The notes: generated by a model not told the origin, from the letters alone. A stretch of DNA of 64,000 nt from an uncultured Draconibacterium sp. (GCF_913060805.1 NZ_CAJXTC010000009.1:1-64000), one strand, 5' to 3'. Counted from the first letter of the stretch, positions 53,842 through 61,538 are shown. Translations and numbers: made by a program.

Positions 53842-54900
53842 ATGGAAAATTTGAATGCTTATAACGAATTGAACAATTGGATTGAAAAAAATCCGAACTG
53901 GGATGCCGGTATAACCCTGTTAAATAAATACGGCAAAAAACAGCTGGTGGCCACTGTACTTAGTAAAGGTCAGTTTCCGGCCAACAAAAAGCTGATGCTC
54001 TCAACCATTCGCAATTTGCGCGATGAATTCAAACCAAAAGACATCACCATTTCTAAGAATTTGTCCACCTCTCAGGGGGACGGGAGCGAAGCGACAGGGG
54101 GTGTAGTTAAAACAACCGAATTCGATCCAGAGAATTTCGATATTCTGAAATTTGATATCGAAAAGGCCGATTATTATGCCAAAAAAGCCGCTTTTGAGCA
54201 CCTTGAGTTAACTGCGCCAAGCAAAGGTCAGAAAGACATTACAATTGCACTTCTGGCAGCTCAGGAAGCTGCAAAAGCCAGTGATGAAACGAAGGAAAAT
54301 GAAGATCCGGAACCAGGAGATAATCCTGATAGCACGAAAATTGTCCCCCTCCAGGGGGACGAGCGAAGCGGAGGGGGTCAGACTGGTCCAAAAGACGCCA
54401 AAAACCACCCTGTTTTCTCGCTAAAAACGATGTACCCTAATCTTCTCCTGGATACAGCGCCAGACAGCATTAAAATAATGTTTGCCGATGTCATTGCTTC
54501 GTGGAACAAACTGTGCGAAGCGCACGACACCGAGCTGGAAGCTGCTACCACCGACGAGGAACGTGCCGCTGTTATGGCTAAAATTGTAGCTGCCGACGAA
54601 ACAAACCGTGCTGCTCATGCCGAGCTGAAACATTATAACGATACACAAACGGTTTTGGGTAAACACCCGAAATTATTGGCCGACAAAGAAGAAAAGGAGC
54701 TAAAGGAGCTGCTCGATACAAAGGGAGCCCTGGCCCTGAATAAAAAGCGCGATGCCGCTTACAATAACTTTGCCCGCTACCGCAAGTGGTGCGAAGAACA
54801 CCCCGGCGACGAAAAATATGCGGCTAAAGAAAAGCTCCGCGACAAGTGGGCAAACACACTTGCCATCTGCGATAAGTTACTAAAATCCCAAGAGCAGTAA
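53842..54900 (+). CDS. Phage protein containing two in-frame palindromic-repeat insertions
   Basis: A 352-aa hydrophilic, helical protein of unknown family. Unusually, two stretches of its coding sequence are copies of the dispersed GC-rich repeat read in frame (NLSTSQGDGSEATGGVVK near 74-90 and KIVPLQGDERSGGGQTGPKD near 167-185). Both lie in linker-like parts, next to acidic Pro/Asp segments. The C-terminal half (about 190-350) is strongly helical (WNKLCEAHDTELEAATTDEERAAVMAKIVAADE; RDAAYNNFARYRKWCEEHPGDEKY). It may be a scaffold, adaptor or tail-assembly protein; the evidence for any one is thin. Confidence 0.6.
   Translation: MENLNAYNELNNWIEKNPNWDAGITLLNKYGKKQLVATVLSKGQFPANKKLMLSTIRNLRDEFKPKDITISKNLSTSQGDGSEATGGVVKTTEFDPENFDILKFDIEKADYYAKKAAFEHLELTAPSKGQKDITIALLAAQEAAKASDETKENEDPEPGDNPDSTKIVPLQGDERSGGGQTGPKDAKNHPVFSLKTMYPNLLLDTAPDSIKIMFADVIASWNKLCEAHDTELEAATTDEERAAVMAKIVAADETNRAAHAELKHYNDTQTVLGKHPKLLADKEEKELKELLDTKGALALNKKRDAAYNNFARYRKWCEEHPGDEKYAAKEKLRDKWANTLAICDKLLKSQEQ
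54065..54102. repeat. In-gene palindromic repeat copy 1
   Basis: CCACCTCTCAGGGGGAC, GGGAGCGAAGCGAC and AGGGGGT: the recurrent unit, read here as coding sequence. The next copy lies 280 bases on. Confidence 0.7.
54344..54378. repeat. In-gene palindromic repeat copy 2
   Basis: The unit CCCCCTCCAGGGGGAC, GAGCGAAGCGGAGGGGGT; its arms CCCCCTC and GAGGGGG pair outside an inner CCC/GGG stem. It is read in the same frame as the rest of the gene. Confidence 0.7.
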
Positions 54901-54979
54901 TAAAACCAGCCAAAAGGGCAGACTCGTTCTGCCCTTCATTTTATCATTAAAGCATTGTCGCATTAAAGCATTTTCCAAA

Positions 54980-55321
54980 ATGGCAAAAAATCTCATCACC
55001 ATAAAAAACTACTCCGATGCCGATTACCAGGAAATTTTCGAGCTGGCAAAATCGGGCCGTACCATGGACCAGGTGGCTCGTCATTTGGGGATCAGTTTTC
55101 GCCGTTTTTGGATCGACTACAACAACCCTGCCCTCGGTGTAAAAGAAAACTACGACGATGGCCGCGATGCACTGGATGAAGAGCGTTTTGTGAACCTGCA
55201 AAAAGAATCCAGTAATCCTAAAAACGGAAAGGCGCTGATTGCTTTTAATCAAAAGCTCGACGAGATCCACCTCCGTAATAAAATTCACCAAATACGTGAA
55301 CAAAATAACATTTGGGACTGA
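54980..55321 (+). CDS. Phage helix-turn-helix protein
   Basis: A 113-aa protein with an N-terminal helix-turn-helix (DADYQEIFELAKSGRTMDQVARHLGISFRRFWIDYNN, about 12-48), like small terminase DNA-binding domains, and a charged helical tail (NQKLDEIHLRNKIHQIREQN). It lies one gene upstream of the larger terminase small-subunit candidate, so it may be an accessory DNA-recognition protein of packaging. Confidence 0.6.
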   Translation: MAKNLITIKNYSDADYQEIFELAKSGRTMDQVARHLGISFRRFWIDYNNPALGVKENYDDGRDALDEERFVNLQKESSNPKNGKALIAFNQKLDEIHLRNKIHQIREQNNIWD

Positions 55322-55338
55322 ATTTAAAATCAACTGAG

Positions 55339-55662
55339 ATGAACCAGGTAAAACGAAAAATACATTGTAACGAATGCGAAAAGTTTCTGTTTGAAACGGA
55401 GAAATCGGATGGTGCAGCAGGTGCCCAGGCTCAGCGCTTGGGATTTGTGTTTAAAATGCCATTTCTGTTTACCGGGAAATATTCGGCGCTGTTTTTCTGT
55501 GATTCTGCCTGCAGTAAGGAATTTTATCGAAAAAACATACCTAAGAACGCGGAAGCCAGTAAAAAGCTTGCTGAGTTTAAAGAGAACATTCCTGCTTATG
55601 CAAAAGAATGTGCCCGGGGAGTAAGCCAGTTGAGTAGAGCATTAAAACAAACCCGCAAATAA
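55339..55662 (+). CDS. Small phage protein with zinc-binding cysteines
   Basis: A 107-aa protein; ATG at 55339 is chosen over an in-frame TTG nine codons upstream. CNECEKFLFETE (CxxC near residues 10-13) and FFCDSACSKEF (CxxxC) about 45 residues on could bind one zinc. A helical C-terminal region follows (AEASKKLAEFKENIPAYAKECARG). Its stop overlaps the next ATG, so it is coupled to the terminase genes. Confidence 0.55.
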   Translation: MNQVKRKIHCNECEKFLFETEKSDGAAGAQAQRLGFVFKMPFLFTGKYSALFFCDSACSKEFYRKNIPKNAEASKKLAEFKENIPAYAKECARGVSQLSRALKQTRK

Positions 55663-56327
55663 TGACCAACATTCAAAAACACGAACAATACCACGACTAC
55701 GAACTTGTTCTCGAATGGTTTAAAACCGATGGGAAAGGGGAGCTGCCAGCCCAGTACCAAAACTGGTTAAAGCTGTGGAAATTTGCCGACCAGCTGGTGT
55801 GTGTGGGTCATCTCGATATGGAAACCATTGCCAAAATGATGGTAAAAGAGTTTCCCGAAGAAAAACTCACTTTCCGATCGGCATTAAAGCATGTGGTAAA
55901 CGCTCAGAATTATTACAATTCAAGTCAAAACCTGTCGCGCAAAACAGTGCGCAGGGTATTAGCCCGTCAGATCGATAATCTGATAGCTATTTTGTACGAA
56001 GTGCTTCCCAGCGATCCAATTAACGTAACAAAGCAGATAGGCGCTCTAATCAAAGAAAAACGCGAAATCCTGCAACTTCATTTAAAAGACGAGGATGTTG
56101 GCGAAAAAGAGATACCTGAAACCGTTGTGATTTTCGATACCGATCATAAAAAACACGGCTATCCGGGTATTTCCGAGAAAGACCTTAAAAAGATGTTCCG
56201 CGAATGGGAAGAGGCTGAAATTATAGACGAAAGCGAACGCAATCAATTAGAACAGGAAGTTGGAATCGAACAAAAAAATAGTAAAGCTATACCTCAATCC
56301 GGTACAGGAAGAAGCGCTAAGGGTTAA
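55662..56327 (+). CDS. Candidate terminase small subunit
   Basis: A 221-aa protein, mostly helical: an N-terminal region (HDYELVLEWFKTDGKGELPAQYQNWLKLWKFADQLVCVGHL), then a regular helix-turn-helix-like block (LDMETIAKMMVKEFPEEKLTFRSALKHVVNAQNYY), and a charged C-terminus. It is directly upstream of, and overlaps, the large terminase gene by 68 bases, the normal place for the small subunit that recognises phage DNA. The assignment rests mostly on position and composition. Confidence 0.6.
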   Translation: MTNIQKHEQYHDYELVLEWFKTDGKGELPAQYQNWLKLWKFADQLVCVGHLDMETIAKMMVKEFPEEKLTFRSALKHVVNAQNYYNSSQNLSRKTVRRVLARQIDNLIAILYEVLPSDPINVTKQIGALIKEKREILQLHLKDEDVGEKEIPETVVIFDTDHKKHGYPGISEKDLKKMFREWEEAEIIDESERNQLEQEVGIEQKNSKAIPQSGTGRSAKG

Positions 56328-57948
56328 CCCGCGCGAGCTTGCCGGTTTATGGGGGCGTGGTTTGGGTAAATCGCCGGTGCAGGCAAAACGCTCATACGAT
56401 GCCATTACAAGTATGCCCGGTGCCAGTATTGCGGCAATAGGCCCGTCGTATGTAAACATTATGGAGCGTACCCTGCCGCCAATGGAACAGTTTTGGCAGC
56501 AGTTTTTTGGCTGGCGCGAATGGGATGGCGAAACCGGCGACTACATCAAGTTCCGGAAACCGCCCGATCACTGGCCACAACCATCTACGCCGCCATCTAG
56601 CTATAAGCATGCCATTTCAACACGCTGGGGAACCATTATGTACCTGGGCTCGCTCGATCGTCCCGGTATTCTTAACTCACTTTCGTTACAATACTACGGA
56701 CTCGACGAGGGCCGTTTTGCCGATTACGAGCGCGTAACCAAAGACCTTACGCCTGCCGTGCGTGGCGATTTGCTAAAATTTGGAAACTGCCCGCTATACC
56801 GGGGCCGTACCATCACCTCCGATTTACCTTACATTGAAGACAATGCCGAATGGATGTACGAGCTGCAAAGCAAAATGAATCCAAAGGATGTAATGATGAT
56901 CCTCCAGTTTCAGGATAAAATAGATAAACGCCGTATGCAATGGTTGGAAGCAAAAACCAAACAGCGCCGCCTGTCGCTCGAAAAAAAGATTGCCGAACTG
57001 GAATACATGGCAAACCGGGTACGAAAGAAAACCACCTATTTCAGTATGGCATCCAATCTGGTTAACCGTCACGTACTGGGCCTCGATTATTTCCGCGAAA
57101 ATGCCGATCCGCGTGTAAACCCGAAACATGTATTCCGTACCTCATACCTGTCCATCCGCCCGCGATCTGTCGAAAGCATGTTCTACGGCAAAATGGGGGC
57201 AAGACACTGGTACATTGGCGAGTTTAACTACTCCGCCCTCGATTCGCTTTACGAAACCTATGGCAGCCGCGCCAACCTGTTCCGTACCTGCACTTCCGAT
57301 ATGGATATTGATACTTCTGCCGGCCTCGTTGCAGGTATGGATTTCGGGAATATGGTTTCACTGTCGATCGGGCAAAAAAATCCCTTTGGCCGCAAAGAGT
57401 TTCGTACTGTAAACTTTATGTACGCCCTGGTACCCGACGATATGGATAACGTAGCCGATAAGTTTTGCCGCTACTACGAAGCGCATCCCACAAAAAAGCT
57501 CCGCCTGCATTACGATCGCACCGGCAACACCAAGCTCGAAAACAGCAAGCAAACCAAAGCCGAGCACTTTGCCTCCCGCCTCCGCGCAAAAGGCTGGAAC
57601 GTAAGCCTCATGTCGGTTGGCATGGGTATTATCCCGCATCCGCTGAAGCACCTGCTTTTCTCGCGCATGTTCGCCGAAGAAGAGCTGGAGCGTTTCCCCA
57701 TCCTCCGCATGAACAAACAAAACTGCAAAGAGCTTTACGCCAGCCTCAATCTCGCGCCCGCCATCCCTAAAGGCGACGACATTTTCAAAGACAAGCGCTC
57801 CGAAAAACTGGCCATTCACCGCCTCCCCATGGAATCAACCAACCCCTCCGACAGTTGGGACTATATGATATGGGGAGAATACCATCACCACATCGACAAA
57901 CGAGGTGTTCAGCAAGCCTGGAAGCCCACAACCAGCAAGAAAAAGTAA
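56260..57948 (+). CDS. terL: Terminase large subunit
   Basis: A 562-aa packaging motor. Its Walker A-type loop is GLWGRGLGKS (residues 29-38, Lys37), with a Walker B-type acid in YYGLDEGRF (near residue 150). Its C-terminal nuclease domain shows AGMDFGN (Asp361) and the later HYDRTGN and SDSWDYMIWGEY. It cuts and pumps phage DNA into heads. A TTG start at 56260 is used because no ATG lies before the Walker loop. It overlaps the small subunit gene, which implies coupled translation. Confidence 0.85.
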   Translation: MESNKKIVKLYLNPVQEEALRVNPRELAGLWGRGLGKSPVQAKRSYDAITSMPGASIAAIGPSYVNIMERTLPPMEQFWQQFFGWREWDGETGDYIKFRKPPDHWPQPSTPPSSYKHAISTRWGTIMYLGSLDRPGILNSLSLQYYGLDEGRFADYERVTKDLTPAVRGDLLKFGNCPLYRGRTITSDLPYIEDNAEWMYELQSKMNPKDVMMILQFQDKIDKRRMQWLEAKTKQRRLSLEKKIAELEYMANRVRKKTTYFSMASNLVNRHVLGLDYFRENADPRVNPKHVFRTSYLSIRPRSVESMFYGKMGARHWYIGEFNYSALDSLYETYGSRANLFRTCTSDMDIDTSAGLVAGMDFGNMVSLSIGQKNPFGRKEFRTVNFMYALVPDDMDNVADKFCRYYEAHPTKKLRLHYDRTGNTKLENSKQTKAEHFASRLRAKGWNVSLMSVGMGIIPHPLKHLLFSRMFAEEELERFPILRMNKQNCKELYASLNLAPAIPKGDDIFKDKRSEKLAIHRLPMESTNPSDSWDYMIWGEYHHHIDKRGVQQAWKPTTSKKK

Positions 57949-58243
57949 AAATCGAAGTGCGCTTTTAGCCAATTTCCAGGCATAAAACACACTTCATTTT
58001 CAAAAACTGTTGATTTTCAGCGTCAAAAAAAATATTTTTTGCGGCAAAAACGTTCGCTCACACAGCGAACCCGGACCCACCCTGCGCTCGTTTTGCAATT
58101 GCATACCCCCTCCGGTGGTGATATCTGTAATTGAAATTATGTAAAATTGAAAAATCGTGACAGGTTGGCAGTTCTGCCGCCGGTGGTGGGCTTGCATTTC
58201 TCGAAAGTGCGCCATACTTTAGCATCATAATTAATAATTGAAC
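57949..58243. other. Intergenic spacer with hairpins
   Basis: About 300 bases without a gene. A small hairpin reads TTCGCT...AGCGAA near 58051-58067. A short CCGCCGGTGGTGGG segment lies near 58178-58191. It ends at the first hairpin leader of the accessory island. Confidence 0.45.
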
Positions 58244-58256
58244 AGGCAGGCCGCCT
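58244..58256 (+). promoter_or_regulatory. GC-rich hairpin leader 1
   Basis: AGGCAGGCCGCCT, an inverted repeat with one mismatch, followed by TGGATAAAAAAGGCCTC, ends 23 bases before the ATG of the ArdA-like gene. Nearly the same sequence precedes the next gene (from 58923), and a related hairpin precedes the third (from 59205). Confidence 0.65.
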
Positions 58257-58279
58257 GGATAAAAAAGGCCTCCAATAAG

Positions 58280-58855
58280 ATGAAACTATTTTTAACAGAT
58301 TACGCGAGTTATAACGAAGGTACTCAGTTTGAATTTGGCCACTGGGTAGAACTTGAAGGTTTTAGTAGTGCTGATGATTTTATAGATTATATTAAAGATC
58401 ATTTTGCCGAGTGTGACGAAAAGCGGCCTTTATTGTGTGGAACGCCACGCGAAGAAACAATGTTTACAGATTATGAGGATATGCCTTCCGGTCTTTATTC
58501 TGAGTCGATGAGTTTTAAAGAAATTGAAACGCTGTTCAATTTGATTGATTTTATGAATGATAACGGCCTGGACAATCTAAACAATGAAGGAGACAACCTT
58601 TTGTTTTTATGGAATGAGTATTGTCAGGAAAACGGATACGAAAACGAAATATATAATTTTGACGACGATTTTTTTAATACATTTCTATCTGATAATCCTA
58701 TGGAAGCGTTTCGGCTGGGTTGTTTCTCAGATATAAACTGGAATGATGACTATATATATTTTAATGGTTACGGTAATCTAGAAAGCGTTTCAGATCCTTC
58801 TGGCGAAATAGATGAAACGGCGCTAATTGATTGGATTATTGAAACAAAGATATAA
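58280..58855 (+). CDS. ardA: ArdA-like antirestriction protein
   Basis: A 191-aa very acidic protein: by count 44 Asp/Glu against 8 Lys/Arg. The N-terminal half has the ArdA pattern: FLTDYASYNEGTQFEFGHWVEL, then FTDYEDMPSGLYSESMSFKEIETLF. ArdA proteins mimic B-form DNA and block type I restriction-modification enzymes, which protects incoming phage or plasmid DNA. The C-terminal half (LLFLWNEYCQENGYENEIYNFDDD..) is also acidic and likely continues the mimic. The ATG at 58280 is chosen; an in-frame TTG 14 codons upstream would read through the hairpin leader. It belongs to a three-gene set, each with a hairpin leader. Confidence 0.78.
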   Translation: MKLFLTDYASYNEGTQFEFGHWVELEGFSSADDFIDYIKDHFAECDEKRPLLCGTPREETMFTDYEDMPSGLYSESMSFKEIETLFNLIDFMNDNGLDNLNNEGDNLLFLWNEYCQENGYENEIYNFDDDFFNTFLSDNPMEAFRLGCFSDINWNDDYIYFNGYGNLESVSDPSGEIDETALIDWIIETKI

Positions 58856-58875
58856 ACCAATACGCACCACAAAAC

Positions 58876-58902
58876 AAGCGGCTACCAGCAACGGGGCCGC
58901 TT
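58876..58902 (+). terminator. Hairpin after the ArdA-like gene
   Basis: AAGCGGC (58876-58882) with GCCGCTT (58896-58902), followed by TT and embedded in an outer ACCAC/GTGGT pairing. A weak terminator or processing site. Confidence 0.5.
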
Positions 58903-58922
58903 TTCGTGGTATAAAACAAAAC

Positions 58923-58935
58923 AGGCGGGCCGCCT
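58923..58935 (+). promoter_or_regulatory. GC-rich hairpin leader 2
   Basis: AGGCGGGCCGCCT (perfect inverted repeat), then TGGATAAAACCGGCCT, ends 20 bases before an ATG. It is nearly identical to leader 1 over about 30 bases (TGGATAAAA..GGCCT). The two copies share reading frame with the downstream genes. Confidence 0.65.
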
Positions 58936-58955
58936 GGATAAAACCGGCCTATAAA

Positions 58956-59195
58956 ATGATGAAAAAATTACGTTTCTTTTTCCGTCGTCAGCTTACACTA
59001 GCCGACTTTTCACCCGCTCAGCAGGATTTCATAAAATCAATCTGCGGACATATCGACCCGTTAACCATTCGATTTAAGCGCACATTTAATAATGTCATTT
59101 ATGGTAAAAATTTCGAGTTTATTGGCATGTATCCCGTGTTTTTCTCTGCCGAAATTGGCTATTGTTACTTTTCCAAATCAAATGAAATCGATTAA
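58956..59195 (+). CDS. Small accessory protein
   Basis: A 79-aa protein of unknown family, starting at 58956 or the ATG three bases later. It is basic at the start (MMKKLRFFFRRQLT) and ends with hydrophobic aromatic segments (FEFIGMYPVFFSAEIGYCYF). It is the middle gene of the three leader-associated genes. No function is proposed; by neighbours an anti-defence or modulator role is possible. Confidence 0.5.
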   Translation: MMKKLRFFFRRQLTLADFSPAQQDFIKSICGHIDPLTIRFKRTFNNVIYGKNFEFIGMYPVFFSAEIGYCYFSKSNEID

Positions 59196-59204
59196 TAATT
59201 AACC

Positions 59205-59219
59205 CCGGCGGACCGCCGG
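59205..59219 (+). promoter_or_regulatory. GC-rich hairpin leader 3
   Basis: CCGGCGGACCGCCGG, a perfect inverted repeat with 7-base arms, then CACCCGGTCAAT and the ATG at 59238, 18 bases beyond the hairpin. Position matches the two other leaders, although the tail of the sequence differs. Confidence 0.65.
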
Positions 59220-59237
59220 CACCCGGTCAATAACAAA

Positions 59238-59885
59238 ATGAAAAATTCATTCGAAACATTCGCTCCACTTTTTAATGGTTTTTATTGCACCGTTTGGGAC
59301 CTAGACCAAAACGGAGAGATTGAAAGCGAGTTAGAGTATATAAACGAGCAAAGAGATAAAAAAGGACTCCCGCCTGTTGATTCCGATCAATTACAAATCA
59401 ACTATAAAGGCTATCATTTAGCTTTTTGTGAAAAATTTTGTGACTGGCTGCACTCAGAATTGAGTTATGAATTTGAGAGCATTGAAATTGATTTTCAGAG
59501 CCTGCAAAGTCCCCGGTTTTATAACTTTTCAACCGACTCAATAAACTGTGAGGTAAAACTATTAAATGAAGATTTGCAGAAAATTAGGGAGATTATATAC
59601 AATAATCGGTCCGAGTTTGAAAGCTGGATAAAAGATCATTTTTCCAGTTGCGACGGTTTTATTTCATTTTTCTCAAATGATTTTAACGTCTGGAAGGCCG
59701 AAACAAACGATTTTTTTAACTATCCAGAAGATAAACAGTATTTTGGGCATGTTTTACAGTTCGTTTTATCTGAATGCCTGGGAATGTCAGAGTTTGATTT
59801 TTACGACTACAAAGAGCTTTATATCTCAGAGTTTATAGAAAATTTTGACGAATTAACAGAAGCCCTGCAGACTTCAGCGGCTTGA
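59238..59885 (+). CDS. Strongly acidic accessory protein, DNA-mimic candidate
   Basis: A 215-aa protein of unknown family, with 42 Asp/Glu against 15 Lys/Arg by count, so its net charge is about -27. Aromatic residues are frequent (FDFYDYKELYISEFIENFDELTEAL). Acidic, compact and next to an ArdA-like gene, it could be a second DNA-mimic antirestriction or nuclease inhibitor. No ArdA/ArdB/Ocr family motif is seen, so this is inference. It has its own hairpin leader. Confidence 0.55.
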   Translation: MKNSFETFAPLFNGFYCTVWDLDQNGEIESELEYINEQRDKKGLPPVDSDQLQINYKGYHLAFCEKFCDWLHSELSYEFESIEIDFQSLQSPRFYNFSTDSINCEVKLLNEDLQKIREIIYNNRSEFESWIKDHFSSCDGFISFFSNDFNVWKAETNDFFNYPEDKQYFGHVLQFVLSECLGMSEFDFYDYKELYISEFIENFDELTEALQTSAA

Positions 59886-59898
59886 AACCTTTATAAAT

Positions 59899-59973
59899 AT
59901 GTTTTATCTAATCCTTATTATCGCCTTCATTTTCTACATAATCCGCGAATACAACCGAATCAAACCCCCATAA
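59899..59973 (+). CDS. Very small membrane peptide
   Basis: A 24-aa open frame (MFYLILIIAFIFYIIREYNRIKPP), one hydrophobic helix with a basic tail, starting 13 bases after the acidic gene. Its stop lies inside the downstream terminator arm. Such mini membrane proteins occur in phages; expression is uncertain. Confidence 0.4.
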   Translation: MFYLILIIAFIFYIIREYNRIKPP

Positions 59974-60010
59974 AAAAACCAGCTCAAAGGCTGGTTTTTT
60001 TATGGGGGTT
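59963..60010. terminator. Strong bidirectional terminator
   Basis: A perfect 21-base stem: arm 59963-59983 (containing ATAAAAAAACCAGC) with 59990-60010 (containing GCTGGTTTTTTTAT) around a 6-base loop. It ends the plus-strand accessory genes and the convergent minus-strand pair. Confidence 0.9.
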
Positions 60011-60026
60011 ATCTAGTTCATTTTTT

Positions 60027-60320
60027 CTAGGGCTTGTTCTTTGGTTTAATTTCAATCTCAAGTTCTAGTGGCATTAAGAACTCATTAAGCCAGTTTAATT
60101 TGTTTTGAACCGTTCGCAGCTTGTTCCCAAAATCTCCAAATCGATATCCCTGATCTTTGCAAAAGGTTTCCTTTTTTCCAAATTTGGTTTTTATTTCGCT
60201 TTCAATAGTTCCTATATAATCAAACCATTCTTCTGTGGCTATTTCTCCGCAGGAATCACAAAGGTTACTATTTTTTGTAGTAACCTCTGCACCGCAATTG
60301 ATACAATTATTTTTTTTCAT
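60027..60320 (-). CDS. Zinc-ribbon protein
   Basis: A 97-aa protein with an N-terminal CINCGAEVTTKNSNLCDSCG, two CxxC pairs (residues 6-9 and 21-24), a zinc ribbon. A helical charged rest follows (NKLRTVQNKLNWLNEFLMPLELEIEI). It overlaps the end of the upstream gene by one base. The pair is transcribed opposite to all nearby phage genes. Confidence 0.6.
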   Translation of the reverse strand: MKKNNCINCGAEVTTKNSNLCDSCGEIATEEWFDYIGTIESEIKTKFGKKETFCKDQGYRFGDFGNKLRTVQNKLNWLNEFLMPLELEIEIKPKNKP

Positions 60321-60727
60321 TAGTTTAGTTTTATTTCGTCACACACCTTTTCCCCAAATTCGTTAACAACGTTGGCCTTTATTTCTGAATTAATATCAGA
60401 AAATTGAATTTCCATTTTGTCAGTTAATTGCCCCCATACTTCGCCACGATCAATCAAATCGTAGAAAATCTTTTTTACTTTTTTAATTTCATTCTTATTA
60501 TTGCCGCTGTGAGCTTCAATAATATTGAAATTACAACCAAATATCATTAATTCATAAGCTTTTGAAGCTACTTGAATTAACGATTCTGTATTTGATTTGT
60601 CGCACCTTAACAATAAGCTATTTGCTTTTTGTGCATCATTCGAACAGTTTACGCCTTCAGTTTCCCAGGCCTCTTTGCAGTCAGATAGAAAATCATTCCA
60701 TTTTTTCATTTTGTTTTGTTTTTTCAA
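60320..60727 (-). CDS. Accessory protein under a dyad operator
   Basis: A 135-aa protein of unknown family, mainly helical (WNDFLSDCKEAWETEGVNCSNDAQKANSLLLRCD; KSNTESLIQVASKAYELMIFGCNFNIIEA), with a charged C-terminal half. Met7 at 60709 is an alternative start. It is the first of two minus-strand genes. Their promoter region holds an 18-base dyad (60765-60808) 38 bases upstream, a strong sign of a dedicated regulator. It may be a cargo module expressed in the lysogen. Confidence 0.55.
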   Translation of the reverse strand: MKKQNKMKKWNDFLSDCKEAWETEGVNCSNDAQKANSLLLRCDKSNTESLIQVASKAYELMIFGCNFNIIEAHSGNNKNEIKKVKKIFYDLIDRGEVWGQLTDKMEIQFSDINSEIKANVVNEFGEKVCDEIKLN

Positions 60728-60764
60728 AAGGTTGCTTAATTGCTTCCTTGTTGATACAAATATA

Positions 60765-60808
60765 CGATATTATATCGGATAACACACCATTTATCCGATA
60801 TAATGTCG
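60765..60808 (-). promoter_or_regulatory. Long dyad operator upstream of the minus-strand pair
   Basis: The arms CGATATTATATCGGATAA (60765-60782) and TTATCCGATATAATGTCG (60791-60808) match at 17 of 18 positions around the spacer CACACCAT. The inner TATCGGAT/ATCCGATA parts are perfect. A dyad of this length in a promoter position is a likely repressor site. Confidence 0.75.
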
Positions 60809-61199
60809 TTTTTTTTATTTCAAAATAAAAAAGTGTGTAATTATTGTTTTAATGGTGACCAACCCTCGCCAACCCCCCCCCGCCCCCTTCAAAAAAAAAA
60901 TCACCCTTTTCTGCAATTTAGAACCATTCTAAATAGCCACCCTGTCAGCCCCAGGTCAGCCCCAGGTCACCCTGAGCGAAGTCGAAGGGTTTACCCCTCA
61001 AAACACTTATTTATGTTTTCATTTTTGTGGGGATTTTTTTCACTTTTTTCTCCGTGTTTACTTTTTCAAAAACGTTTCAAAAACCATTTTTTTTTCAAAA
61101 ACAAAATTCATTTTTTAACCTTTTGCCTTTTGCCTTTCCACTTTTTCCTTACATTTGATCCCGGTTAGCGTAACCACATAACAACAAAAACAGTACGCC
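60809..61199. other. Non-coding spacer with homopolymer tracts
   Basis: About 390 bases without a supported gene. It holds a run of nine C then CGCCCCC near 60875-60888, an A10 run after it, and a dispersed hairpin near 60967-60990 (CACCCTGAGCGAAGTCGAAG). A T/A-rich stretch with repeated 'ttttcaaaaac' phrases follows to 61110. Confidence 0.5.
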
Positions 61200-61538
61200 A
61201 TGGCAAAAATTCCACCTTTTATTTATTCAAAGTACAACGATTCTCATTTTATAGTCGATACCAAATCAGGCATAACCAACCAGGTACACATATTCGATAA
61301 TCTTCCCGATACCATCGAGTTCGAGCACAACTCAATGGGTAAAGCACAGAGCAAAGGATGGCCTGCTTTAGGTAGTCGCACATCACATCAAGGTAAATTC
61401 TATGTATTAGTTCCGGTACGTTATGCAGTTCCGGTAGTACTCGAAACACAAGCCGATGCCGACAATGCAGCCAAACACTTCCGCCGCATGGCCGACTGGT
61501 TTCTGTACTCCATCCTCCGCGAAAACAAACTGCAATAG
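61200..61538 (+). CDS. Small phage protein
   Basis: A 112-aa protein of unknown family. The first 45 residues are beta-rich (FIYSKYNDSHFIVDTKSGITNQVHIFDNLPDTIEFEH). A basic, glycine-containing loop (GKAQSKGWPALGSRTSHQGKF) and a C-terminal helix (DADADNAAKHFRRMADWFLYSI-like) follow. It comes after the accessory island and before the portal region, so it may be a head- or tail-related protein. Confidence 0.5.
   Translation: MAKIPPFIYSKYNDSHFIVDTKSGITNQVHIFDNLPDTIEFEHNSMGKAQSKGWPALGSRTSHQGKFYVLVPVRYAVPVVLETQADADNAAKHFRRMADWFLYSILRENKLQ

Noticed and set aside
60803-61168. A 121-codon plus-strand frame in the spacer before the 61200 gene
   Set aside because: It reads through homopolymer C and A tracts and a dispersed hairpin, with low-complexity Pro/Phe composition.
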